Source of the DNA: Salmonella bongori NCTC 12419
GTDB taxonomy: Bacteria; Pseudomonadota; Gammaproteobacteria; Enterobacterales; Enterobacteriaceae
Length of the DNA: 64,000 nt
NCBI RefSeq assembly: GCF_000252995.1
Contig: NC_015761.1
Coordinates: 1,054,001 to 1,118,000, forward strand
Direction of reading: 5' to 3'
The notes beneath the pieces were generated by a model. That model was not told the DNA's origin. It saw only the letters and a program-made list of their open reading frames with translations, and did no database searches. Shown in pieces: positions 33,077 through 41,591 of the stretch (the first letter of the stretch is position 1; every line of letters begins with the position of its first letter). A program made the position numbers and the translations under genes.

Positions 33077-34015
33077 ATGGAGATAATTTTTTATCACCCG
33101 ACATTTAACGCCGCCTGGTGGATAAATGCGCTGGAGAAGGCTCTACCCTATGCGCGCGTTCGTGAATGGAAAGTCGGTGATAACCATCCCGCAGACTATG
33201 CGCTTGTGTGGCAGCCTCCGGTTGAGATGCTGGCCGGAAGACGACTAAAAGCCGTATTTGCATTGGGCGCAGGAGTAGATTCAATTCTGAGTAAATTAAA
33301 AGCACATCCGGAAATGCTGGACATCACCATTCCTCTTTTTCGTCTGGAAGATACCGGTATGGGGCTGCAAATGCAGGAATATGCCGTGAGTCAGGTATTA
33401 CACTGGTTCCGGCGTTTCGATGATTATCAGGCGCTGAAAAGTCAGGGAATATGGAAACCGTTGCCGGAATATACACGTGATGAATTTAGTGTCGGTATCA
33501 TGGGAGCAGGGGTGTTGGGCTCAAAAGTAGCAGAAAGCCTACAGGCATGGGGATTCCCAATACGTTGTTGGAGTCGTAGCCGCAAATCCTGGCCCGGCGT
33601 AGAAAGTTTTGCGGGACGTGAAGAACTTGGCGCCTTTCTGAGCCAGACCCGCGTGCTAATTAATCTGCTGCCGAATACGGCGCAAACGGTGGGCATTATT
33701 AATAGTGAATTGTTGGATCAATTGCCGGATGGCGCTTACGTGTTGAATCTTGCACGCGGCGTTCATGTCCAGGAGAAGGATCTGCTGACTGCGCTTGATA
33801 GCGGCAAGCTAAAAGGTGCAATGTTAGATGTCTTTAGCCAGGAACCCTTGCCGCAGGAAAGTCCATTATGGCGTCACCCGCGAGTCGCCATAACGCCGCA
33901 TATTGCGGCAGTCACCCGTCCGGCGGAAGCCATTGATTATATTTCCCGCACCATTCACCAGCTGGAAAACGGAGAGCCGGTGACGGGGCAAGTTGACCGG
34001 GTCAGAGGATATTAA
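33077..34015 (+). CDS. ghrA: Glyoxylate/hydroxypyruvate reductase A
   Basis: A 312-residue D-2-hydroxyacid dehydrogenase. NAD(P)-binding GxGxxG motif in VGIMGAGVLGSKVAESL at about residues 139-155; catalytic Arg in LNLARGVHVQEKDL; Glu in VFSQEPLP; His in ITPHIAAVTRP. It reduces glyoxylate and hydroxypyruvate with NADPH in the cytosol. An SD (aggaga) precedes the ATG. Confidence 0.94.
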   Translation: MEIIFYHPTFNAAWWINALEKALPYARVREWKVGDNHPADYALVWQPPVEMLAGRRLKAVFALGAGVDSILSKLKAHPEMLDITIPLFRLEDTGMGLQMQEYAVSQVLHWFRRFDDYQALKSQGIWKPLPEYTRDEFSVGIMGAGVLGSKVAESLQAWGFPIRCWSRSRKSWPGVESFAGREELGAFLSQTRVLINLLPNTAQTVGIINSELLDQLPDGAYVLNLARGVHVQEKDLLTALDSGKLKGAMLDVFSQEPLPQESPLWRHPRVAITPHIAAVTRPAEAIDYISRTIHQLENGEPVTGQVDRVRGY

Positions 34016-34099
34016 CAGCAACCCGGCGCGGACCGGGTTTCGCTAAAAAAGGCTGGCGATACCTGCTATCCTTGTCGGAAATGACTACAGGAGAGAGCA

Positions 34100-34837
34100 A
34101 TGTATCCCGTTGACCTGCATATGCACACCGTCGCCAGCACTCATGCGTACAGTACGCTGAGCGATTATATCGCGGAAGCCAAACGCAAAGGCATTAAACT
34201 GTTTGCGATTACCGACCATGGACCGGATATGGATGATGCGCCGCACCACTGGCATTTTATTAACATGCGTATCTGGCCGCGTCTGGTTGACGGCGTAGGC
34301 ATTCTGCGCGGCATTGAGGCGAATATCAAGAATATCGCCGGTGAAATTGATTGTTCCGGAAAGATGTTCGATTCGCTGGATCTGATTATTGCGGGTTTTC
34401 ATGAGCCTGTTTTTGCGCCGCAAGATAAAGAAACCAACACTCAGGCGATGATCGCGACCATCGCCAGCGGTAAGGTACACGTTATCAGTCACCCTGGAAA
34501 TCCAAAGTATCCTGTGGAGGTTACGGCCATCGCGCAGGCAGCGGCTAAACACCATGTCGCTCTGGAAATCAATAACTCTTCTTTTTTGCATTCGCGCAAA
34601 GGAAGCGAAGAGAATTGCCGCGCGGTCGCTGCTGCGGTACGCGATGCGGGGGGCTGGGTAGCGTTAGGTTCTGATTCCCATACGGCTTTTACGCTTGGTG
34701 ATTTCACCGAGTGCCGGAAAATACTGGACGCGGTGAACTTCCCGGAAGATCGAATCCTGAACGTTTCACCGAAGCGTCTACTGGGCTTTCTCGAGTCGCG
34801 CGGTATGGAACCTGTACCGGAATTCGCCGATCTTTAA
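34100..34837 (+). CDS. ycdX: YcdX, PHP-domain zinc phosphatase
   Basis: A 245-residue PHP-superfamily metal hydrolase. Metal-binding motifs seen: DLHMHT at residues 4-9, ITDHGPDM, EIDCSGKM...GFHEP, VISHPGNP and LGSDSHTAF. E. coli YcdX is a trinuclear zinc phosphatase needed for swarming. It heads a ycdX-ycdY pair (24-base gap); YcdY is its dedicated chaperone. Confidence 0.93.
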   Translation: MYPVDLHMHTVASTHAYSTLSDYIAEAKRKGIKLFAITDHGPDMDDAPHHWHFINMRIWPRLVDGVGILRGIEANIKNIAGEIDCSGKMFDSLDLIIAGFHEPVFAPQDKETNTQAMIATIASGKVHVISHPGNPKYPVEVTAIAQAAAKHHVALEINNSSFLHSRKGSEENCRAVAAAVRDAGGWVALGSDSHTAFTLGDFTECRKILDAVNFPEDRILNVSPKRLLGFLESRGMEPVPEFADL

Positions 34838-34860
34838 TCGTTATTTATGAGAAGATATTA

Positions 34861-35412
34861 ATGAATGAGTTTTCAATCTTGTGCCGTGTGCTGGGATCGT
34901 TGTATTACCGCCAACCGCAGGACCCGTTACTGGTTCCGCTGTTTACTTTAATCCGCGAAGGTAAACTGGCGGCAAACTGGCCGCTGGAACAGGACGATAT
35001 GCTGGCGCGCTTACAGAAAAGCTGCGATATCACGCAGATTTCCACCGATTACAATGCGCTATTTGTAGGGGAAGAGTGCGCAGTGCCACCTTACCGTAGT
35101 GCGTGGGTGGACGGGGCGAATGAATCCGATGTTCGTGCCTTTTTGTCGTCCCGGGGGATGCCGTTGGCTGATACGCCTGCCGATCACATCGGCACTTTAC
35201 TGCTCGCCGCCTCCTGGCTGGAAGACCAGTCTGCTGAAGATGAAAGTGAAGCGCTGGAAACCTTATTTGCCGATTATCTGCTTCCCTGGTGTAACACCTT
35301 CCTTGGGAAAGTCGAAGCTCATGCCGTAACACCATTCTGGCGTACCCTGGCACCCTTAACGCGTGATGCAATAGGGGCCATGTGGGATGAACTCCAGGAA
35401 GAAGAAGAGTAA
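34861..35412 (+). CDS. ycdY: YcdY, TorD/DmsD-family chaperone of YcdX
   Basis: A 183-residue all-alpha protein of the TorD/DmsD redox-enzyme chaperone family, with the family pattern YNALFVGEECAVPPYRSAW (like YxxLFxGP...PPYES) at about residues 61-80 and PADHIGTLLLAASWLED. In E. coli it increases YcdX activity by helping zinc loading. The start at 34861 gives MNEFSILCRVLGSLYY; the frame is open upstream inside ycdX but has no SD. Confidence 0.93.
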   Translation: MNEFSILCRVLGSLYYRQPQDPLLVPLFTLIREGKLAANWPLEQDDMLARLQKSCDITQISTDYNALFVGEECAVPPYRSAWVDGANESDVRAFLSSRGMPLADTPADHIGTLLLAASWLEDQSAEDESEALETLFADYLLPWCNTFLGKVEAHAVTPFWRTLAPLTRDAIGAMWDELQEEEE

Positions 35413-35512
35413 AAGTGATCATGATCACCTTTAGCTGCAACTCGTTTTCATTTTTGCATAAAATGTGTGCGTGATCTCATTAATAGGCCACTTTTCTGCT
35501 ATGATACGCGGC

Positions 35513-35995
35513 ATGAACATACTTCTTGCTATTGCTATTACTACGGGCATCCTTTCCGGAATTTGGGGATGGGTGGCCGTCTCTCTGGGGTTGCTAAGCT
35601 GGGCTGGTTTTTTAGGTTGTACGGCCTACTTTGCCTGTCCGCAGGGCGGCCTGAAGGGACTGTTGATTTCAGCCTGTACGTTGTTAAGCGGCATGGTGTG
35701 GGCGTTGGTCATTATTCACGGCAGTGCCCTGGCACCGCATCTGGACATTGTCAGTTATGCATTGACAGGGATCGTGGCATTCCTGATGTGTATCCAGGCA
35801 AAGCAGTTATTGCTTTCTTTCGTACCAGGAACGTTTATCGGTGCCTGTGCAACATTTGCGGGGCAGGGCGACTGGCGACTGGTGTTACCGTCGTTGGCGC
35901 TGGGGCTACTCTTTGGCTACGCTATGAAAAATAGTGGGTTATGGCTGGCATCGCGCCGCGAGCAACGTTCAGCACACACCGCGGTTACCAAATAA
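35513..35995 (+). CDS. ycdZ: YcdZ, DUF1097 inner-membrane protein
   Basis: A 160-residue protein with about five membrane helices, almost without soluble loops, starting MNILLAIAITTGILSGIWGW. It matches the DUF1097 family. In-frame start codons upstream (35465) lack the family N-terminus. Function unknown. An intrinsic terminator lies right behind it. Confidence 0.9.
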   Translation: MNILLAIAITTGILSGIWGWVAVSLGLLSWAGFLGCTAYFACPQGGLKGLLISACTLLSGMVWALVIIHGSALAPHLDIVSYALTGIVAFLMCIQAKQLLLSFVPGTFIGACATFAGQGDWRLVLPSLALGLLFGYAMKNSGLWLASRREQRSAHTAVTK

Positions 35996-36021
35996 AAAGC
36001 GTGGGCTCTTCCCCACGCTTT
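35996..36021. terminator. Bidirectional terminator between ycdZ and csgG
   Basis: Stem aaagcgtggg / cccacgcttt with loop ctcttc. A-rich on the left and T-rich on the right, so it can serve ycdZ and the convergent csgDEFG transcript. Confidence 0.8.
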
Positions 36022-36044
36022 GTCACATTTATTATCAAGTATTA

Positions 36045-36878
36045 TCAGGATTCTGGCGGTACTGACAGTTCACGGTATCTCACCAGGATGTCATTTTGCC
36101 TGTCCGCTTTATTTTGCAGATCCCACAGCCCGCGATCGATACCATCGTTAATAAGGAAGATAACACCGGTTTCAATGGCTGACATCAGGCACAGCATCAC
36201 CGGTTCGTTCGAGGTGTAGCCAATTTCGCCTTCAAGCAGACGCTGGTAATCAATGAAACGGAACACGCCCGCCTGTACTTCATAGGAAAGAATTGTTTTA
36301 CTGGTATTCACCGAAGAAAGAATTTCACCTGTGCTAACGTTAACCACGCGCAGGTTTACCGCAATCTGATCCAGCTGATACTGCGTGTCGGCGCCAATAC
36401 CGAAATATCTGGCACCGACCCCGCCGGATTTCACATTGCTTTCATAACCAATAATGGATCCTTCCACCATGATATTTGCCGCCGTCAGCGACTGAAGCGG
36501 AATACGGTTATTCATTGCTACGGTGCCATTTTCCTGGGCTGCGCGAATAATTTTTCGTTCATTCAATAGATTTTGTAAGCCCTGCCGCTCCAGCGGGATA
36601 AACCAGCGTGAATCCTTCAGGGCAGTAACCAACATCGCTGTTGCGCTCTGTGGGACTGCTGTAGAAAAGTTACTTGCCGGGTAAGGTTTAAATTGGCCCG
36701 TTTCATCCTGAATATTATATACCGAAACAAAAATCTTACCGGATGGCACAGGTAAATGCGTTAAATCCTTATAACTTTGTGCTCTGGGCATTAATGTCGG
36801 TTTTGCAGCTTGTTTCGGCGGGGCCGTTAAGCATCCACTCAACAATAAAACGGCAACCAAAATAAGTAAGCGCGGCAT
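36045..36878 (-). CDS. csgG: CsgG, curli secretion channel lipoprotein
   Basis: A 277-residue outer-membrane lipoprotein. The lipobox LLSGC puts the lipidated Cys at residue 16, and the constriction-loop region (YNIQDETGQFKPYPASNFSTAVPQ) with its Tyr, Asn and Phe residues is present. Nine copies form the channel that exports CsgA and CsgB. It is the last gene of csgDEFG. Confidence 0.96.
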   Translation of the reverse strand: MPRLLILVAVLLLSGCLTAPPKQAAKPTLMPRAQSYKDLTHLPVPSGKIFVSVYNIQDETGQFKPYPASNFSTAVPQSATAMLVTALKDSRWFIPLERQGLQNLLNERKIIRAAQENGTVAMNNRIPLQSLTAANIMVEGSIIGYESNVKSGGVGARYFGIGADTQYQLDQIAVNLRVVNVSTGEILSSVNTSKTILSYEVQAGVFRFIDYQRLLEGEIGYTSNEPVMLCLMSAIETGVIFLINDGIDRGLWDLQNKADRQNDILVRYRELSVPPES

Positions 36879-36904
36879 GATTTATATCCTTTAGTGACTG
36901 TAGC

Positions 36905-37321
36905 TTAAAAATCGGTTGACTGAGTTTGTAAACCCGACACTTCGATAGTCGAGGTTCTTCCCGTTTTTCTGTCCGTGACGTTGAGTTGAAGCTGTCCGTC
37001 CCGGTTAGCGATATCAATAATAAAGTCGTTGGTTACCATACGGCCTGGTTTGCCAGTATTAATGTTGGTCAACAGGCCACCCAGAATTTGTGACTGGATA
37101 GCCTGAGTAAAGTTATCCAACGCTGTAGGGGTTTCGATACCAAAGTCGTCATCGTAATTGGGATCTTTATATGAATTTTGCGCCTGGGCGCTATTCAATA
37201 AAAAGGAACCGTTATTGGGATTGCCGCCGAAGTTGGGGTTACGGAACTGGAACGTCATGTTTCCGGCCCAGGTTAATGGCGAAAAAAGCATGAGCAAAAC
37301 TACTGCATGTTTAACACGCAT
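36905..37321 (-). CDS. csgF: CsgF, curli nucleation/assembly factor
   Basis: A 138-residue secreted protein with signal peptide MRVKHAVVLLMLFSPLTWAG. The mature N-terminus (TFQFRNPNFGGNPNNG) is the segment that plugs into the CsgG pore. It links CsgB to the channel at the cell surface. It lies 26 bases from both csgE and csgG. Confidence 0.95.
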   Translation of the reverse strand: MRVKHAVVLLMLFSPLTWAGNMTFQFRNPNFGGNPNNGSFLLNSAQAQNSYKDPNYDDDFGIETPTALDNFTQAIQSQILGGLLTNINTGKPGRMVTNDFIIDIANRDGQLQLNVTDRKTGRTSTIEVSGLQTQSTDF

Positions 37322-37347
37322 GTCAGCCTCCGGATAAAAATTATGTT

Positions 37348-37743
37348 TTAGAATTCATCACGCGCTAAATCGCTTGTGCTTAATAGCGTTTGATCTATTT
37401 GCCGGCGATTTAATGCTTCCTCTGTTTGCGCTAATGCGAAGACCACGGTTTTCTCGAAGTCTCTTTTCATTGGAAATAAAAATGTCTGGAAAATAACGTC
37501 CTGATTTACTGTTATGGTGATCCAGCTTCCCCAACGCGCACTGGGTCTTTCATTAATGGTCAGATTACCGGTGTACTCACTTTCCCATTTGTCGCTGAAA
37601 GCACGATAGAAATCATGTCCTATCGAAGAGACGGTGTGGTCGGTTAACAATCCGGGGACCTCAACTTCAACTTCATTGGCATAAAGATTGCCAGCAGCAA
37701 ACAGGAACGCTGCTGCAACCATCCAGGGCTGATAGTGTTTCAT
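37348..37743 (-). CDS. csgE: CsgE, periplasmic curli chaperone/cap of CsgG
   Basis: A 131-residue protein with signal peptide MKHYQPWMVAAAFLFAAGNLYAN. The mature part (EVEVEVPGLLTDHTVSSIGHDFYRAFSDKW) matches CsgE, which caps CsgG and directs CsgA into the pore. It begins 4 bases after csgD. Confidence 0.95.
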   Translation of the reverse strand: MKHYQPWMVAAAFLFAAGNLYANEVEVEVPGLLTDHTVSSIGHDFYRAFSDKWESEYTGNLTINERPSARWGSWITITVNQDVIFQTFLFPMKRDFEKTVVFALAQTEEALNRRQIDQTLLSTSDLARDEF

Positions 37744-37747
37744 GGCG

Positions 37748-38398
37748 TTAGCGCCTCAGATTATCATTTGCCCATGAGACTGCCTGAGTACGATTTTTAA
37801 CAGCTATCTTTTTGAAAAGATTATAAAGATGTGTCTTAACCGTATTTTCGCTAATAAATAGCGACCTGGCGATTTCATTATTAGAGGCGCCTATACGCAA
37901 CTTATTAAGGATCTCTTTTTCGCGATGGGTCAGTAACGCGGATTCAGTACTGTTATAGCGATAATTTCCCGAATGGGTAATCAGGTAACTGGCTAATTTT
38001 TGTGAAAAATAGCATTCACCACGCAGGATGCCCTGTAAGCCGGTGATGACGTGCTCCTGATCTTCATTAGCATAAAAAACACCGTTGATATAAGGCCAGT
38101 TTTCGATGTCACGGTAGGGATAATCGTCAGGCGTATTTAACAATAATGTTTTTATATTATTGTTTTTTCGGCTTAAATTATCCTGCCAATAATGGATAAG
38201 CTTTTTGTCCGCTTCCATCATATCCATTAAAACAATGCAGCCAGTGGAGATATCTTCCAGAGAACGTTGAATATTATGTAGTTTTCCGGTTAACGCCAGT
38301 GACTGTTTTAAATGCTGCAATAATGCCGTAGCTTGCAGAGAGGGTTTAGTGATCAACAATAATGTATGACCATGACTACTATGGACTTCATTAAACAT
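37748..38398 (-). CDS. csgD: CsgD, LuxR-family master biofilm regulator
   Basis: A 216-residue regulator. The N-terminal atypical receiver-like domain spans about 1-140, and the C-terminal LuxR/FixJ helix-turn-helix about 150-210 (LTHREKEILNKLRIGASNNEIARSLFISENTVKTHLYNLFKKI). It activates csgBAC, adrA/dgcC (and so cellulose) and other biofilm genes. The start at 38398 (MFNEVHSSHGH) gives the family length; the ORF extends 9 codons further without support. Confidence 0.96.
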   Translation of the reverse strand: MFNEVHSSHGHTLLLITKPSLQATALLQHLKQSLALTGKLHNIQRSLEDISTGCIVLMDMMEADKKLIHYWQDNLSRKNNNIKTLLLNTPDDYPYRDIENWPYINGVFYANEDQEHVITGLQGILRGECYFSQKLASYLITHSGNYRYNSTESALLTHREKEILNKLRIGASNNEIARSLFISENTVKTHLYNLFKKIAVKNRTQAVSWANDNLRR

Positions 38399-39165
38399 GA
38401 TGAAACTCCACTTTTTTAATCGCACATCTGACAGCTGCCTCCATAAAATAAAGGCACCAGAAGTACTGACAGATGTTGCACTGCTGTGGGTTGAAATAGC
38501 CCATTATCCAGAAAGAGAAAAATATTTGAGAAAATACTTTTAACTGTTTTCAATCTAGCCATTACAAATCTTAAAGCAAGTGTTAAACTTGTAACAAGAT
38601 GTAAAAATATATATTGAAATGTTGTTTTGTGGTTTTTTTAAAGTTTAGATTTGATAGTAAAGTTGTACATTTTACTTTTATTGCATAGATTTAAAAAATC
38701 ATACAAATTATATTAACATATTGATTTTTAGTTATTTTATTTGTGTTAAAAGTGACTGTTGTTTTATTTTTCCTTAAAAAGGCAGACGCAGCATTAACCT
38801 GGACAAGCCAAAGACAAAAAAAACGAAGTGTGTCACGTCTTGTACGTATTGCTTTCCCGGGAAGGGGCAAAGACATCTTTAGAGCGGCCTGACACATCAC
38901 AATGCTTCATTTTTCTTTGGCTTGTCAGGCTATCTTCTTCGGTAGAAAACCATTTGCAACTAATCATATAATTATCGTGTTATTAGCACTTTGGTATGAG
39001 CTTAAATATAAAAATACCACTGGTGGGTGAGTTATAAAAAATATTTCCACAGACATACTCTTCATCGTAACGCCGCGTTAACAAAAACGTATGGCGTTAA
39101 CAAATAGGTAAGTTGTAAGGTAAGAGATAATTTTTGCTATGTACGACCAGGTCCAGGGTGACAGC
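38399..39165. promoter_or_regulatory. csgD-csgB divergent control region
   Basis: A 767-base, very AT-rich intergenic region. In enteric bacteria it binds OmpR, IHF, H-NS, CpxR, MlrA and other regulators for csgD, and CsgD for csgBAC. No individual site is called with confidence. Close to csgB there is an 11-bp direct repeat, gcgttaacaaa, at 39075-39085 and 39094-39104, spaced 19 bases (about two helical turns), a candidate activator-binding pair. Confidence 0.8.
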
Positions 39166-39621
39166 ATGAAAAACAAACTGTTATTTATGATGTTGACAAT
39201 ACTGGGGGTGCCTGGGATTGCAACCGCGACAAATTATGATCTGGCTCGCTCAGAATATAATTTTGCGGTAAATGAATTAAGTAAATCTTCATTTAATCAG
39301 GCAGCCATTATTGGTCAAGTCGGCACGGATAATAGTGCCAGGGTACGCCAGGAGGGCTCAAAACTATTGTCCATTATCTCACAAGAAGGGGGAAATAATC
39401 GGGCGAGAGTTGACCAGGCAGGGAATTATAACTTTGCATATATTGAGCAGACGGGCAATGCCAATGATGCAAGTATATCGCAAAGTGCTTACGGTAATAG
39501 TGCGGCTATTATCCAGAAAGGTTCTGGGAATAAAGCCAATATTACCCAATATGGTACGCAAAAAACAGCAGTTGTAGTGCAGAAACAGTCGCATATGGCT
39601 ATTCGCGTAACTCAACGCTAA
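39166..39621 (+). CDS. csgB: CsgB, minor curlin subunit (nucleator)
   Basis: A 151-residue amyloid protein with signal peptide MKNKLLFMMLTILGVPGIATA. Five imperfect repeats of about 22 residues (QxGxxNxAxIxQ type, e.g. QVGTDNSARVRQEGSK) follow. The last is Arg/Lys-rich and used for surface attachment. It templates CsgA polymerisation. Start 39166 chosen by the signal peptide and SD (agggtg). Confidence 0.95.
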   Translation: MKNKLLFMMLTILGVPGIATATNYDLARSEYNFAVNELSKSSFNQAAIIGQVGTDNSARVRQEGSKLLSIISQEGGNNRARVDQAGNYNFAYIEQTGNANDASISQSAYGNSAAIIQKGSGNKANITQYGTQKTAVVVQKQSHMAIRVTQR

Positions 39622-39662
39622 TACCGTTACGACTTTTAAATCAATCCGATGGGGGTTTTACC

Positions 39663-40118
39663 ATGAAACTTTTAAAAGTGGCAGCATTCGCAGCAATCGT
39701 GGTTTCTGGCAGTGCTCTGGCAGGCGTAGTCCCACAATGGGGCGGCGGCGGTAATCATAACGGCGGCGGTAATAGTTCCGGCCCGGATTCAACATTGAGC
39801 ATCTATCAGTATGGTTCTGCTAACGCTGCGCTTGCTCTGCAAAGTGATGCCCGTAAATCTGAAACGACCATTACCCAAAGCGGTTATGGTAACGGTGCCG
39901 ATGTGGGCCAGGGTGCAGATAATAGCACTATCGAACTGACTCAGAATGGTTTCAGAAACAATGCCACCATCGATCAGTGGAACGCTAAAAACTCGGATAT
40001 TACTGTAGGTCAATACGGCGGTAATAACGCCGCACTGGTCAATCAGACCGCATCTGATTCCAGCGTCATGGTTCGTCAGGTTGGTTTTGGCAACAACGCT
40101 ACGGCTAACCAGTATTAA
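39663..40118 (+). CDS. csgA: CsgA, major curlin subunit
   Basis: A 151-residue protein with signal peptide MKLLKVAAFAAIVVSGSALA, a Gly/Asn-rich targeting segment (VPQWGGGGNHNGGG), and five amyloid repeats from about residue 43 (SxxxxxQxGxxNxA...Q). As far as I recall it is identical to the S. Typhimurium protein (AgfA). It forms the curli fibre outside the cell. It follows csgB by 41 bases. Confidence 0.97.
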   Translation: MKLLKVAAFAAIVVSGSALAGVVPQWGGGGNHNGGGNSSGPDSTLSIYQYGSANAALALQSDARKSETTITQSGYGNGADVGQGADNSTIELTQNGFRNNATIDQWNAKNSDITVGQYGGNNAALVNQTASDSSVMVRQVGFGNNATANQY

Positions 40119-40140
40119 TTTAGCGTCTGTGCTAATAAAA

Positions 40141-40168
40141 AAACAGGGCGTAAGCCCTGTTTTTTTTC
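40141..40168 (+). terminator. Intrinsic terminator between csgA and csgC
   Basis: Stem aaacagggc / gccctgttt with loop gtaa, followed by T residues. It lies inside the csgBAC operon, so it probably limits csgC to a fraction of transcripts. Confidence 0.85.
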
Positions 40169-40179
40169 GGGAGAAAATT

Positions 40180-40506
40180 ATGCATACTTTATTGCTCCTT
40201 GCCGCACTCTCAAACCAGATTACTTTCGCCACTACTCAGCAAGGCGATATTTACACGGTCATTCCTCAGGTAACGTTAAGTGACCCCTGCGTCTGTCAGG
40301 TGCAAATTCTGTCTGTGCGCGATGGGGCCGGGGGGCAAAGTCATACACAGCAAAAGCAAACGCTATCTTTACCTGCTAATCAACCCATTGAGTTGTCCCG
40401 TCTTAGTATAAATGTATCGGCAGAGGACTCGGTTAAAATTATTGTTACTGTTTCGGACGGACAATCGCTACATTTATCACAACAATGGCCGCCTTCTGGA
40501 CCTTAG
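40180..40506 (+). CDS. csgC: CsgC, periplasmic curlin amyloid inhibitor
   Basis: A 108-residue protein with a short N-terminal export signal (MHTLLLLAALSNQITFA) and a mature immunoglobulin-like beta domain. It contains a CxC pair (DPCVCQVQ) as in the family. CsgC stops CsgA from polymerising in the periplasm. Start at 40180 follows SD (gggaga); the frame is open upstream through the csgA terminator. Confidence 0.92.
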   Translation: MHTLLLLAALSNQITFATTQQGDIYTVIPQVTLSDPCVCQVQILSVRDGAGGQSHTQQKQTLSLPANQPIELSRLSINVSAEDSVKIIVTVSDGQSLHLSQQWPPSGP

Positions 40507-40636
40507 CTTTTTGATGATGGTATAAATAGCGTGGTTAGCCTGTGTATGAAGAGGCGATAAAAAGTTTCATCGTCTCGGCATGTCGTTAAAGGGTAACGCC
40601 GAACCCTCGAGGATATTTCATCATTGGGGAGTTAAC

Positions 40637-40956
40637 ATGTCCGTCATAAAGAGAAATATTACAGGCATAAGCCTATGCATCTGCGTTTTTTTAATTAACC
40701 TGTAGGGGGATAACAAACGGTTCAGGGCGGTGTTATTCACTTTCGCGGTGCTATTGTTGCGTCAGTGTGTGATGTCCATACTCACGCCGGAAATATCGCG
40801 TTAACCTGTGTACGTGAAGGTAAAAAACACGCGAATAAGATAAACCTCCGGCAGGCAACTGTCTTATCGCAGGATATTCAATCCCTTGCGACGGTACGAC
40901 TTCATTATCTGAATGAGCAAAAAAATTTGGCCGTCATGAATATAGAATATCGTTAG
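40637..40956 (+). pseudogene. ymdA: Degraded ymdA (fimbrial-like periplasmic protein)
   Basis: The 5' part reads MSVIKRNITGISLCICVFLINL and stops at 40703-40705. The 3' part, one frame away, continues VQGGVIHFRGAIVASVCDVH and LTCVREGKKHANKINLRQA, ending NLAVMNIEYR at 40956, and carries the usual Cys pair and end of the small fimbrial-subunit-like YmdA. Between them a frameshift and an extra in-frame stop (taa at 40711-40713) break the gene, so at least two lesions are needed. A GTG at 40765 could start a 63-residue remnant without a signal peptide. Position after csgC matches ymdA of E. coli. Confidence 0.6.
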
Positions 40957-41051
40957 TAACGGTAACAGGAAGGTCTATCGATATTAAAAAGAGCGACTAC
41001 GCTGAACACCCTGTTGTACACTTTGCTGATAACGTAAGACAAGGGGGAATG

Positions 41052-41591
41052 ATGAAATCACGTCTTCAGGTTATACAAGGTGATATCACCCGGCTTGGCG
41101 TGGATGCGATTGTGAATGCCGCTAATGCGTCATTAATGGGAGGCGGCGGAGTAGACGGCGCTATTCATCGTGCGGCGGGGCCGTCATTATTGGATGCCTG
41201 TAAAAAAATCCGTCAGCAGCAGGGGGAATGTCCGACGGGACAGGCGGTTATCACGCCTGCCGGCAAGCTTTCTGCAAAGGCAGTTATTCATACGGTGGGC
41301 CCCGTCTGGCGAGGTGGTGAACATCAGGAAGCTGAGTTACTCGAAGAGGCGTACCGGAACTGCCTGCGGCTTGCCGAGGCGAATGGGTATCGTTCTGTCG
41401 CTTTTCCGGCAATCAGTACCGGCGTTTATGGTTACCCACGCGCCCAGGCCGCTGAAATCGCCGTCAGGACGGTTTCAGATTTTATTACCCGTTACGCTCT
41501 ACCTGAACAGGTATACTTTGTCTGTTATGATGAAGAAAATGCCCGGCTTTACGCAAGATTACTTACCCAGCAAGGCGACGCCTCTGCCTGA
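41052..41591 (+). CDS. ymdB: YmdB, macrodomain O-acetyl-ADP-ribose deacetylase / RNase III modulator
   Basis: A 179-residue macrodomain protein. ADP-ribose-binding motifs IVNAANASLMGGGGVDGAIHRAAG at about residues 19-42 and ISTGVYGYP near 120. It deacetylates O-acetyl-ADP-ribose and, in E. coli, inhibits RNase III and affects biofilm. Start placed at the second of two adjacent ATGs (41052) because the SD (aaggggg) lies too close to the first. The end overlaps clsC by about 50 bases. Confidence 0.93.
   Translation: MKSRLQVIQGDITRLGVDAIVNAANASLMGGGGVDGAIHRAAGPSLLDACKKIRQQQGECPTGQAVITPAGKLSAKAVIHTVGPVWRGGEHQEAELLEEAYRNCLRLAEANGYRSVAFPAISTGVYGYPRAQAAEIAVRTVSDFITRYALPEQVYFVCYDEENARLYARLLTQQGDASA

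Noticed and set aside
39237..40115. Regular repeats in csgB and csgA suggesting a tandem-repeat or CRISPR-like array
   Set aside because: They are the amyloid repeats of curlin subunits, diverged at DNA level and coding throughout.
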